From: Actinomyces sp. ICM47
GTDB taxonomy: Bacteria > Actinomycetota > Actinomycetes > Actinomycetales > Actinomycetaceae
Assembly (NCBI RefSeq): GCF_000278725.1
Contig: NZ_ALCA01000029.1
Coordinates: forward strand, 1 to 24,610
DNA length: 24,610 nt
Direction: 5' to 3'
Each line of letters opens with the position of its first letter. Within the stretch, counting starts at the first letter, position 1. Below the pieces are notes generated by a model that searched no databases, was not told where the DNA came from, and saw only the letters and a program-made list of their open reading frames with translations. This document shows positions 15,566-23,748 of the stretch, piece by piece. The position numbers were made by a program, and so were the translations under genes.

Positions 15566-16856
15566 GGCGGCCTCCTTGCGTGGTGGTGGGGGATTGGGTG
15601 GCGCGCTTGGCGCGCGCCTGGGCCACGCCACAGCGGGCCATGAGGACGATGTCGACGACGTAGGTGGCCAGCAGGACCACCCACGCGGCAACGGTGAGGC
15701 GCTCGGCGGGGATGCCGCCAAGCGACGCGACGGAGAGGGCGAACACTGCGGCCACGTTGCGAGCCGCTTCCCGGATGGGCGCCCTGGCCTCGAGCACGCC
15801 GACCCCGACGCGCACCGCGGACGGACCGCCGCCGATAACGACGGGCATCAGGTAGGTGAGCGCGCCGACGAAGAGCTGGCTCAGCCCGGCCGCGCCGAGG
15901 ATTGGCAGCCACGGCAGGAACGCCGCGCGCAGGCCGGTCGCATCCACGGCCTCGAAGGCGCGCAAGGACGCCCCCGCGCCCGCGACGAGAATCCAGGCGG
16001 CACCCAGCATGAGGGACCACGCCCCGTACTCGGCCGGACCCTTCGCCAGCGCGGCGCGAAGGAGTGGGACGCCCACGCCCAGCGCCGCCGCACCCACGAC
16101 GACCAACAACCCCACGGAGGCCACGCGCATCAACCCGGTCACAGCTCCCGTTCCCGCGACGAGGAGGGCGGCCACCCACAGGGGCAGGGCACTCGTCGCG
16201 AAAGACACGGCCAGCGGATCCATGCGCGTGCGTATCGCCGTCGGCCCGAGCGTCACCAGGGTCCCGCCCATCGTCAGGCCCACCCATCCGGCGACACCCG
16301 CCAGCGCGTGGGCGACCGTCAGGCGATCCCGGGCCGAGGCCAGCCACGCGGGCGCATCCGCGTCAAACATAGCCACCGTCACGAAACCAGCCAGCGTCGC
16401 GCCAACCACCAGGAAAAACGCCGCCGCAATGTAGTAGCGAATAATCACCGCGAAACGCGACGCCAGGCGCTCGCGGGACGCGGTGAGCAGCGCCCACCCG
16501 TGCCAGGCTGCGATCACGCCGACCGCGGTCGCGCCCGTGATGGTCAGGTACCACAGACTCGACCACATGCCGCCGATGAGGAGCAGCAGGGAAAGGTTGA
16601 AGGCCATGATGCGCACGGTGTTGTCACGCCCGGCCCGCCGATCATCCGGGGCTAGGTGCGCGAGGGCGCGCGTGAAGTACCAGGACCACTGGAAGATCCC
16701 GTTCGACAAAACGCCCAGAGTCACCAGGTGGATCATCGTCCACAGGTTCTGCGGGATGCGGCCTCGGGCAACGATGGTGCCTGCAGCGGCGACGGCCGCT
16801 ACGCACATCCACACCGTGGTTACGCGGTCGGTGCGGGGGACCCGGGGCTTGCTCAT
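15558..16856 (-). CDS. Polytopic membrane protein with intramembrane histidines, coupled to nirK
   Basis: A 432-residue protein with about 11-12 hydrophobic segments. Conserved-looking intramembrane histidines occur in NLWTMIHLVTLGVLSNGIF and VAHALAGVAGWVGLTMGG, with a third in FTRALAHLAP. This HxxTLG-type spacing is reminiscent of heme-binding subunit I-like proteins (the heme-copper oxidase/NnrS group). I do not recognise a named family with certainty. The ATG at 16856 overlaps the upstream gene's TGA (ATGA), and the gene's stop overlaps the nirK GTG by 8 nt, so all three are translationally coupled. A role in delivering electrons from quinol to NirK, or in handling nitrite or NO, is inferred from linkage alone. 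Confidence 0.75.
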   Translation of the reverse strand: MSKPRVPRTDRVTTVWMCVAAVAAAGTIVARGRIPQNLWTMIHLVTLGVLSNGIFQWSWYFTRALAHLAPDDRRAGRDNTVRIMAFNLSLLLLIGGMWSSLWYLTITGATAVGVIAAWHGWALLTASRERLASRFAVIIRYYIAAAFFLVVGATLAGFVTVAMFDADAPAWLASARDRLTVAHALAGVAGWVGLTMGGTLVTLGPTAIRTRMDPLAVSFATSALPLWVAALLVAGTGAVTGLMRVASVGLLVVVGAAALGVGVPLLRAALAKGPAEYGAWSLMLGAAWILVAGAGASLRAFEAVDATGLRAAFLPWLPILGAAGLSQLFVGALTYLMPVVIGGGPSAVRVGVGVLEARAPIREAARNVAAVFALSVASLGGIPAERLTVAAWVVLLATYVVDIVLMARCGVAQARAKRATQSPTTTQGGRRG

Positions 16857-18193
16857 CGGACCCACGTTCCGCCCGAGGATGCGGGAACAGCGGAGGGGGA
16901 GTCGGCCTCGTCGATGATCCTGCTCTCACGCGAGGCAGCGCGCGCCCGGCGAATCGTCACCGTCAGCGTCGTGGCAACGAACAGAAGCACGCCCACGACC
17001 CCGAGTGTGCCGCCCAAGCGCCACGGATAGGCGGCCTCGCGCGCGCCCGCGAGGAGGCGCAGGGCGAGGGAAACCTGCAGGAACGCGAAGGGGACCCACA
17101 TGGCGACGTGGTAGGGGACCTCGCGCCGCGCGACCGCCGGGATGATGACGGGCGCGTGGGCCAGCAGCATGGAGACGACGAAACCAATCGTGATCGCGTG
17201 GACGCCGGCGTCGTACCCGTATCCGTCGAAGGCCGGGGGTGCGATGATCCACATCAGCGCGGGCACGAGCGCCCACGCGTAGCCGCTCAGCATGCACACT
17301 GCGGCCAGGCGCGGCAGGCCGCTCATGCGCACGGTGCCGCGCGCGACGTCGTGCCACGCGGTGTCCGCCATCAGGAGCGCGAGGCTCAGGCCGATTAGCG
17401 GATAGCCGACCGCGGGCGAGTAGAGGGCGACCGTCAGACCCACCATGAGGGCGGCGCTCTCGGCGGTGATGCGTCGCTCGGTGGAGCCAGACGCGAAGGC
17501 GAGGCGCGCGAGTTCGACGCGCTCGCCGACGATCGTGACGATCAGGAAGGCCAGCCACCACGGCACCGCGCGCGGCGTCTCGAGGCCTCGCCACCACAGG
17601 AGGATGCCGCCCAGCCCGATGAGCGCGCCGAGCAGCTGGATGAGGACCGCGTGGGTGGCCTGCCTGTGCGTCCACACGTAGCAGTAGATGGCGCTCAGCG
17701 CCGCCATGCCGAGCGTGATGAGGAAGCCGGGCATCATCCGCTCGGGCGCAAATCCGCTCAGATGGGCGGCCAGGAAGCGCGGGATCGGCAGGCTCGTGAG
17801 CGCCCCGCGCACGCCCTCGTTCAAGGAGATGACGACCGCGCTGACGGCGCCGACCCCGGTCAGCAGGGGAGCGGCGTATGCCCACGCGCGCCGCCCGTCG
17901 GACTGCAGGGCGACCGCGCGCTCCAGGCAGATCGCGGTGCCCAGGAACCCGTAGATCATGAGGAGCCCGTGCACGGTCCCCAGGCTCGTCGAGGCGAGGG
18001 GGGCGAGCGCTCCGAGGCGCACGAGGGAGGCGTCCAGGCCCGTCAGCAGCGCGACACCTGCGAGGAGAAGGAAAGCCAGGCGCGCCTTGGGAAGGGAGGG
18101 GATCTGCGGATTCGTGCGTGGTTTTCTTGACGAGGCCGGGGCGTGCTCGCGCGATCTGCCGTCGTGGGCGGCAGGGCTGGGTGCCTCGCTCAT
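16853..18193 (-). CDS. NnrS-like polytopic membrane protein, first gene of the nirK operon
   Basis: A 446-residue protein with a polar ~40-residue N-terminus and about 11-12 hydrophobic segments. Notable segments are GTVHGLLMIYGFLGTAICLE (His at a helix start next to an acidic residue), PRFLAAHLSGFAPER, and DAGVHAITIGFVVSMLLAHA followed by RREVPYHVAMW. The histidines at helix ends and the HAxTxGF motif resemble NnrS, a heme/copper membrane protein linked to nitrosative stress, though similarity by eye is partial. The start at 18193 follows AGGAG with seven-base spacing. It overlaps the next gene by 4 nt. The upstream region has the inverted repeat CCCATATTTCTATGGG, a candidate operator. Confidence 0.7.
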   Translation of the reverse strand: MSEAPSPAAHDGRSREHAPASSRKPRTNPQIPSLPKARLAFLLLAGVALLTGLDASLVRLGALAPLASTSLGTVHGLLMIYGFLGTAICLERAVALQSDGRRAWAYAAPLLTGVGAVSAVVISLNEGVRGALTSLPIPRFLAAHLSGFAPERMMPGFLITLGMAALSAIYCYVWTHRQATHAVLIQLLGALIGLGGILLWWRGLETPRAVPWWLAFLIVTIVGERVELARLAFASGSTERRITAESAALMVGLTVALYSPAVGYPLIGLSLALLMADTAWHDVARGTVRMSGLPRLAAVCMLSGYAWALVPALMWIIAPPAFDGYGYDAGVHAITIGFVVSMLLAHAPVIIPAVARREVPYHVAMWVPFAFLQVSLALRLLAGAREAAYPWRLGGTLGVVGVLLFVATTLTVTIRRARAASRESRIIDEADSPSAVPASSGGTWVR

Positions 18194-18332
18194 GTGGGCG
18201 CTCCTGGTGTTGGTGGGCGGCGTCGGCTCACCGACGCGTCGAACTATCCTCACGGTAGCGGCCCGTGTCCCATATTTCTATGGGTGATCGCCGTGAAAAT
18301 GCTCCCCGCGCGCCTACTGAGTCCAGCAGATA
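18194..18332. promoter_or_regulatory. Upstream region of the nirK operon with palindromic candidate operator
   Basis: CCCATA-TTTC-TATGGG (18269-18284) is a perfect inverted repeat with six-base arms, placed about 76 bases before the first operon start at 18193. Minus-strand GGATAGT (near 18242-18248) is a weak -10-like element downstream of it. The repeat does not match the FNR consensus or the CsoR consensus I know. Confidence 0.4.
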
Positions 18333-18484
18333 GCACGAAACCCCCAGCCCACAGGGAAGGGGGTTTGCAGGACGCGGTATCAGTCTGCCGCCACGAAGGC
18401 TATTAGTCCTTGGGCACTTGATCACCGGGTTTCGCGGTCACCAACCACCTGAAGATGGAAGGCCCATGTCAGCCCTGGTCCTGC
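18333..18484 (-). ncRNA. Structured RNA candidate, copy A
   Basis: About 152 nt. On the minus strand a -10-like TATGCT (18495-18490) ends six bases before the proposed 5' end. GCAGGAC at the 5' end pairs with GTCCTGC near the 3' end to close the structure, directly followed by a two-tier hairpin (AAACCCCC, inner CCC-TGT-GGG, GGGGGTTT; 18338-18366). Conserved with copy B: GGGCTGACATGGGCC, GTGACCGCGAAACC and TAATAGC. Two internal hairpins show compensatory change between copies: CCA/TGG here versus CCC/GGG, and GCC-TTCGT-GGC here versus a longer GCTCAC/GTGAGC. The strand is inferred from the promoter and terminator-like order. No open reading frame is conserved, and I do not recognise an Rfam family. 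Confidence 0.55.
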
Positions 18485-18543
18485 TTGCTAGCATAATCGC
18501 CCAATGCTCGTCCGAGTAATGGCTGGACACTATGATGTGTGGC

Positions 18544-18831
18544 ATGTTTGATGTGAATCGGCTTGTGGCGAGCGACGAGGATTACCCGCGCGTTTTGAGC
18601 GCATGGGCCCTTCAGCATCATGGTCGATGAGTCATGCAAGCAGGCGCAGTACCCTCCGCACGTGTGGCACCAGATGGATCAATTTGATGAGCAGAGAGGC
18701 CACTCCATCTCTATGCGGTGAGTGCCGTACAGATCTACACCGACAATGGCGCTGAGAAAGCCGCCTGGGAACGCGTGCGCAACTTGCGCAAACGCCTCAT
18801 CGAGGCCGCCAGCATCCACAGATTCCACTAA
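18544..18831 (+). pseudogene. Possible frameshifted small gene, unrecognised
   Basis: Three consecutive fragments read in frames 1, 2 and 1: from ATG 18544 (MFDVNRLVASDEDYPRVLSA, stop 18630); an open stretch 18623-18721 (ESCKQAQYPPHVWHQMDQFD, stop 18721); and 18718-18831 (QIYTDNGAEKAAWERVRN, helical and basic, stop 18831). Joined, they would give about 95 residues of protein-like composition, which suggests a small gene broken by two compensating frameshifts. No family is recognised and each fragment alone could be chance. Confidence 0.3.
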
Positions 18832-18843
18832 ACGCCCGGAATG

Positions 18844-18871
18844 TTGGGCCAAACGGCGAGCGGTATATAAT
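18844..18871 (+). promoter_or_regulatory. Promoter of the VbhA-like antitoxin gene
   Basis: TTGGGC (18844-18849), a 16-base spacer and a perfect TATAAT (18866-18871). The ribosome binding site AGGAG follows at about 18887-18891, seven bases before the ATG at 18899. Confidence 0.65.
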
Positions 18872-18898
18872 GGTAGGCGTCGTCATAGGAGACCCCTC

Positions 18899-19150
18899 AT
18901 GTCTGAGATTTTTGATTTTGAAGACCGTTGGCCTGAGCTCTTTGATCGCCTTGACGCGCGTCAGCGCAACGCCGTGCGTCAGTCACTTGCTCTAGGATGG
19001 CATGAAGGCTTTGAACCCACCCGTGAGCACGTGGAAAACCTGACAGACTACGTGCTCGGGCTGATTGATTGCAGCGAGTACCAGCGCCGCTCACGGGAGT
19101 TGGTTAAGCGCCTCATGCAGAACACAAACAATAAGCCCACGTCGCTTTGA
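18899..19150 (+). CDS. VbhA-like antitoxin of a Fic-type toxin-antitoxin module
   Basis: An 83-residue protein. DARQRNAVRQSLALGWHEG, then FEPTREHVENLTDYVLGLID, matches the VbhA-type antitoxin fold: three helices with the second dipping into the Fic active site. The family normally blocks AMP-transferase activity of a partner Fic toxin through an inhibitory Ser/Glu motif; I see no clean (S/T)xxxE(G/N) motif here, with SLALGWHEG occupying that place, so the residue details differ from Bartonella VbhA. An AGGAG site and a strong promoter precede the ATG. The stop overlaps the next ATG (TGATG), the usual coupling of antitoxin and toxin, but the toxin frame is only 16 codons long. Family assignment comes from sequence pattern and position. 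Confidence 0.7.
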   Translation: MSEIFDFEDRWPELFDRLDARQRNAVRQSLALGWHEGFEPTREHVENLTDYVLGLIDCSEYQRRSRELVKRLMQNTNNKPTSL

Positions 19151-19200
19151 TGTACGACACCTGGGAATCCTACTTCTACCCAGAAACGTACACCCTATGA
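19150..19200 (+). pseudogene. Truncated Fic-family toxin (first 16 codons remain)
   Basis: An ATG overlapping the antitoxin stop reads MYDTWESYFYPETYTL and then TGA. The WESYFYP segment is a typical start of Fic/DOC AMP-transferase toxins, but the HPFxxGNG catalytic motif and the rest of the ~200-residue domain are absent. The following 90 bases show no Fic motif in any frame (a short DTAGYISEDE fragment lies one frame off), and copy B of the RNA-like repeat then begins. The toxin appears deleted, leaving an antitoxin that is intact and probably expressed. Confidence 0.55.
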
Positions 19201-19304
19201 CACCGCCGGGTATATCTCGGAGGACGAGTAGTCGCGGCGCCCGGAGTTACCGCTGTCAACGGAATTGTTAAGCGACTAGCAACGTGGGGCCGCGTCAGCA
19301 GACA

Positions 19305-19454
19305 GCACGAAACCCCCAGCCCACAGGGAAGGGGGTTTGCAGGACGTGACTTCAGCTTGCCGCTCACGAGTGAGCTATTACGAGGCCCTGTTTTGTCAGG
19401 TTTCGCGGTCACTTCCCCACAGTGCAGGGAGGCCCATGTCAGCCCTTGTCCTGC
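19305..19454 (-). ncRNA. Structured RNA candidate, copy B
   Basis: About 150 nt, paralogous to copy A. An extended -10 (TG-T-TATACT, minus strand 19468-19460) ends six bases before the 5' end. GCAGGAC/GTCCTGC closes the body, followed by the same AAACCCCC...GGGGGTTT hairpin (19310-19338). A flanking ~50-base block including this hairpin is identical to copy A at all but one position, while the interior diverges with compensatory changes (CCC/GGG and GCTCAC-TC-GTGAGC). Same orientation as copy A, 970 bases apart. Confidence 0.6.
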
Positions 19455-19560
19455 CCGCCAGTATAACAGGCCGTGTACGCTCACGCCTCGTCGCGCTTCC
19501 GCTGTGATCACGTGGGCCGTGGCGTGACCATTAGCGATGGCGTCGGCGCGATATGACAAC

Positions 19561-19594
19561 GGGGGTGGCGCTCACACACGTGAGCGCCACCCCC
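19561..19594 (-). terminator. Hairpin terminator after pgm
   Basis: GGGGGTGGCGCTCAC (19561-19575) and GTGAGCGCCACCCCC (19580-19594) form a perfect 15-base stem with an ACAC loop, 32 bases beyond the pgm stop. Confidence 0.8.
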
Positions 19595-19626
19595 AGCAAC
19601 CCGCGTGAGCGGGCAGCGTCAGAGAA

Positions 19627-21303
<1,677 letters not shown>

Positions 21304-21380
21304 AAGCCCAGTGTTGCACGTTACGTCCACTTCTGCGTAGGTCCGTCCACGCCGTGAAACACGTCATCGTTTCATCGTGT

Positions 21381-21442
21381 ACGAGGCCGGGGCTGAGCAT
21401 GCGTAAAACTGCAGGTCAGAGCGTGACTTTCCCCGGCCTCGT
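21381..21442. repeat. Inverted repeat between divergent pgm and AGE epimerase genes
   Basis: ACGAGGCCGGGG (21381-21392) and CCCCGGCCTCGT (21431-21442) are perfect 12-base arms 38 bases apart. The arms belong to the window's GAGGCCG family, but this copy lies between divergently transcribed genes, where a terminator is not expected. Confidence 0.6.
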
Positions 21443-21472
21443 CCCTGTTTGAGGAGTGAACGTGTGGACGTA

Positions 21473-21502
21473 TTCCCAAATGGGGAAAGGAACGTCTATC
21501 CT
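21473..21502 (+). promoter_or_regulatory. Promoter and palindromic operator candidate for the AGE-family gene
   Basis: TTCCCA (21473-21478), an 18-base spacer and TATCCT (21497-21502). The -35 region is inside the inverted repeat TTCCC-AAATG-GGGAA (21473-21487), a likely repressor site. Confidence 0.4.
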
Positions 21503-21552
21503 ATGAGAGGTCGGTCACCGCAGACCGTGGCTGTTTTGGCAGGAGGAACATC

Positions 21553-22893
21553 GTGGGATGGTTTGATTCCATCGAACATAACCGTTGGCTGAGTGCCAAC
21601 ATGCAGGCGCTCATCGAAGAGGCTGAGGGGTCCATCGTGGCCACCGGTTTCGCACACCTGGACGCCGACGGCAAACCGGACCTGAGCCGGTCCATTGACC
21701 TGGCCGTCACCGGGCGCATGGCCTACATCTTTTCCCTGGGGGCCCTCATGGGCCTGCCCGGCACGCGCCGCTACGCCGACCATGCTGTCAAGTCGCTGAC
21801 CAAGTACTTCACGGACCCCGTCAACGGCGGCATGTGGTACCAAATCAAAGCTGAACCGGACGAGGAGGGGCACGGCGTCCCCTGGGACGAGGCCTCCCGC
21901 GTCAAGTCCCAATACCACACCGTCTACGCGCTGCTCGGCGTCGCCGCCGCGACCGTCGCTAACCGACCCGGCGCGCACGAGCTGCTCGAAACCATGCTCC
22001 AAGAGCAGAAGGACTACTGGATCGACGACTACGGCCTCGTGTGGGATCAGTACGACGAGGCTTTCAGCGAACCCGCGCCCGTCCACGCCCTCGGCACCCT
22101 CATCCACACCATCGAGGCCTACATGGCCGCCGCCGAGGCGACCACCGAACCCGAATGGCTGGACCGCGCCGAAAAGATGACGGCCTTCGCGTACAAGGTT
22201 GCATCCAAGAACAACTGGCGCATCCCCGAGTACTACGACGAGGAATGGCAGCCCAGCCTCGAGGCCGGAAAGCTTTGCAACGACGGACGCCGCTACCACG
22301 AAGGCTACGTCACCGGTCACTCCATGCAGCTCGCGCGCTTCGCGCTGCAGGTGCGCGCTGGCCTGCGCTCCACGGGCTGGGCCGTACCCGACTACCTGAT
22401 GGAACTGGGAACCGAACTCTTCGAGCGCGCCCGCGTCGACGGCTGGCGTCGCACCGACGGGGCACCCGGCTTCTCCACCGCCGTCAACGACCAGGGCGAT
22501 CCCATGCCCGGCGAAGACGAGCACCAGCAGTGGGTCGTCTGCGAGGGCGTGTGCGCGACCGTCGCCGTACGCCGCGCGATGCTCGATGACGGGCATCGCA
22601 TCGACGAGGTCGAGCACTTTGAGCACTGCTATCGCTCCTTCGTGGACTACATCCACGATTACCTCATCGCCCAGCCGGGCCGCTGGATCCGCCGCCTCGG
22701 CCCCCACAATGAGAGCGTTCAGCCCGCCAAGTCCTCACGCTGGGACGTCTACCACGCGATCCAGGCGATGCTCGCGATTCGCGTGCCGCTGTGGCCGCCG
22801 ACAGCCCCCGCGCTCTCGCGCGGCCTCCTCGACCACCCCGAGGAGCCGGCACCCGACAAGAAGTCCTGGAACTTCTTTGGCCTGCGAGGCTGA
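21553..22893 (+). CDS. AGE-family epimerase/isomerase
   Basis: A 446-residue protein of the N-acylglucosamine 2-epimerase superfamily (alpha/alpha barrel). Family segments include SIDLAVTGRMAYIFSLGALM near the N-terminus, PWDEASRVKSQYHTVYALLG, DEAFSEPAPVHALGTLIHTIEAYMAAAEAT, EGYVTGHSMQLARFAL with the conserved GH, and KSSRWDVYHAIQAMLA near the C-terminus. Relatives include renin-binding protein, cellobiose 2-epimerase and the YihS-type aldose-ketose isomerase; the R-F/Y-x-R motifs needed to separate these cannot be judged by eye. The GTG start at 21553 has AGGAGG at a good distance. A T-rich-tailed hairpin terminates it. The location next to pgm is consistent with sugar metabolism, though the two are divergent. 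Confidence 0.85.
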   Translation: MGWFDSIEHNRWLSANMQALIEEAEGSIVATGFAHLDADGKPDLSRSIDLAVTGRMAYIFSLGALMGLPGTRRYADHAVKSLTKYFTDPVNGGMWYQIKAEPDEEGHGVPWDEASRVKSQYHTVYALLGVAAATVANRPGAHELLETMLQEQKDYWIDDYGLVWDQYDEAFSEPAPVHALGTLIHTIEAYMAAAEATTEPEWLDRAEKMTAFAYKVASKNNWRIPEYYDEEWQPSLEAGKLCNDGRRYHEGYVTGHSMQLARFALQVRAGLRSTGWAVPDYLMELGTELFERARVDGWRRTDGAPGFSTAVNDQGDPMPGEDEHQQWVVCEGVCATVAVRRAMLDDGHRIDEVEHFEHCYRSFVDYIHDYLIAQPGRWIRRLGPHNESVQPAKSSRWDVYHAIQAMLAIRVPLWPPTAPALSRGLLDHPEEPAPDKKSWNFFGLRG

Positions 22894-22909
22894 TAGCTGC
22901 GATTGGGAC

Positions 22910-22940
22910 CGGACCCGGGGTGTGTGCACCCCCGGGTCCG
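22910..22940 (+). terminator. Rho-independent terminator after the AGE-family gene
   Basis: CGGACCCGGGG (22910-22920) pairs with CCCCGGGTCCG (22930-22940), followed by CCTCTTTGTT, the only T-rich hairpin tail in the window. Confidence 0.8.
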
Positions 22941-23097
22941 CCTCTTTGTTCACGCTGCGCGGTGAGTGCCGGAGCGATCCCTCAGATGTGGTGTGCGCTT
23001 GACCCAGTCTCTCCCGCTACCGCAGGGCGGGCGGTGACTGTGCCCGTACCGTCGGCTTCGCGTGTGTGAGCCTGTTCCTGTAGGATGGAGCAGGTCT

Positions 23098-23187
23098 GGA
23101 GGGCTGTCTGAGTGGCCGAAAGAGACGGTCTTGAAAACCGTTGTGTCAGCAATGGCACCGGGGGTTCGAATCCCTCGCCCTCCGCCA
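23098..23187 (+). tRNA. tRNA-Ser (anticodon UGA)
   Basis: A 90-nt type II tRNA. Acceptor GGAGGGC pairs with GCCCTCC (23177-23183). Anticodon stem ACGGT/ACCGT carries the loop CTTGAAA with anticodon TGA. A long variable arm and GGTTCGAATCC T-arm are present. G discriminator and CCA (23185-23187) are encoded. Confidence 0.97.
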
Positions 23188-23263
23188 TGTCGATGCGCTT
23201 TCGGGTGTGTGCAGCGGGTGCGGTTCGCGTTCGTGGCGAAAATGTCCTAAAGTAGTCGGCACT

Positions 23264-23353
23264 GGAGACGTCGCATAGTCCGGTCGAGTGCGCCTCCCTG
23301 CTAAGGAGGTAGGGGTGCATAGCCCCTCGCGGGTTCAAATCCCGCCGTCTCCG
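23264..23353 (+). tRNA. tRNA-Ser (anticodon GCU)
   Basis: A 90-nt type II tRNA. Acceptor GGAGACG pairs with CGTCTCC (23346-23352). Anticodon stem CCTCC/GGAGG with loop CTGCTAA gives anticodon GCT. Variable arm GGGGTGCATAGCCCC and T-arm GGTTCAAATCC are present. The 3' CCA is not encoded (CTC follows), unlike in the upstream tRNA. Confidence 0.96.
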
Positions 23354-23359
23354 CTCCCT

Positions 23360-23388
23360 GCCCCGGGATTCCTTTGGAATCCCGGGGC
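23360..23388 (+). terminator. Hairpin terminator after the tRNA-Ser genes
   Basis: GCCCCGGGATTCC (23360-23372) and GGAATCCCGGGGC (23376-23388) form a perfect 13-base stem with a TTT loop, six bases after tRNA-Ser(GCU). Confidence 0.85.
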
Positions 23389-23488
23389 TTCGTCGTTGCC
23401 TCTGCTGCTCGCGTGGGTTCTGGGTGCGGGGTGGATGTGCTTCCTGCGGTGCCCTCCATGTGGGTGGGCCCGGAAGGCTCCTGGTTAT

Positions 23489-23562
23489 AGGACACTACGT
23501 ATTGGTTTTGTGGTGACTTTTCGGCTTGTTGGTGCGGGAAAGTTGGTGTTGTAGGTGGTGGG
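23489..23562. repeat. Degenerate copy of the 107-bp dispersed repeat
   Basis: Aligns with the start of the full copies (shared blocks GTGGTGACTT, TCGGCT, GCGGGAAAGT, GTTGTGGGTGGT with mismatches). Its flank GACACTACGTATTGG corresponds to GACACATCGTGTTGC of the 23575 copy. Confidence 0.55.
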
Positions 23563-23574
23563 AGCCACCTTGAG

Positions 23575-23681
23575 GGATGGACACATCGTGTTGCTAGGGT
23601 GGTGACTTGTCGGCTGTGCGGCGCGGGAAAGTCGCTGTTGTGGGTGGTCGTGTTTGCCGTGTTTCTGGATTCGCCCAAATC
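23575..23681. repeat. Full copy of the 107-bp dispersed repeat
   Basis: Matches 24504-24610 at 105 of 107 positions by eye; the two differences lie in its first 25 bases. Confidence 0.9.
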
Positions 23682-23748
23682 GCAGACCACCTCACCCACA
23701 ACAGCCCATTTTTGCCGTTTTTCGGCGAGGTGGTCTGCACTTTGGGCG
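23634..23748. repeat. Interleaved inverted repeats with pseudoknot topology
   Basis: Stem I: GCTGTTGTGGGT (23634-23645) with ACCCACAACAGC (23694-23705), 12 bp perfect. Stem II: 23672-23693 with 23727-23748, 20 of 22 positions complementary (core GCAGACCACCTC/GAGGTGGTCTGC). The 5' arm of stem II ends at 23693 and the 3' arm of stem I begins at 23694, so the stems interleave and abut. Confidence 0.6.

Larger units (their letters stand above)
19201..19626. other. Gap between the Fic remnant and pgm
   Basis: No gene is supported here. It holds about 100 bases after the Fic-like stop with no recognisable frame, then the copy B RNA-like element with its promoter, about 90 featureless bases (19469-19560), and the pgm terminator hairpin. 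Confidence 0.6.

Noticed and set aside
18718..18831. Transposase remnant (YTDNG resembles the DDE second Asp region)
   Set aside because: Only five residues match, with none of the flanking conserved residues; a neutral reading as an unrecognised gene fragment is safer.
19305..19454. T-box riboswitch (GTGACCGCGAAACC resembles the antiterminator core)
   Set aside because: The TGGN bulge is present only in copy A (as TGGTGACCGCG with an extra G), the specifier and Stem I signatures are absent, and there is no downstream aminoacyl-tRNA or amino-acid gene on that strand.
18333..19454. CRISPR array or IS element bounded by the two repeats
   Set aside because: The repeats are 970 bp apart, about 150 nt long, in direct orientation and internally diverged. 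There is no spacer periodicity, no transposase and no target-site duplication.
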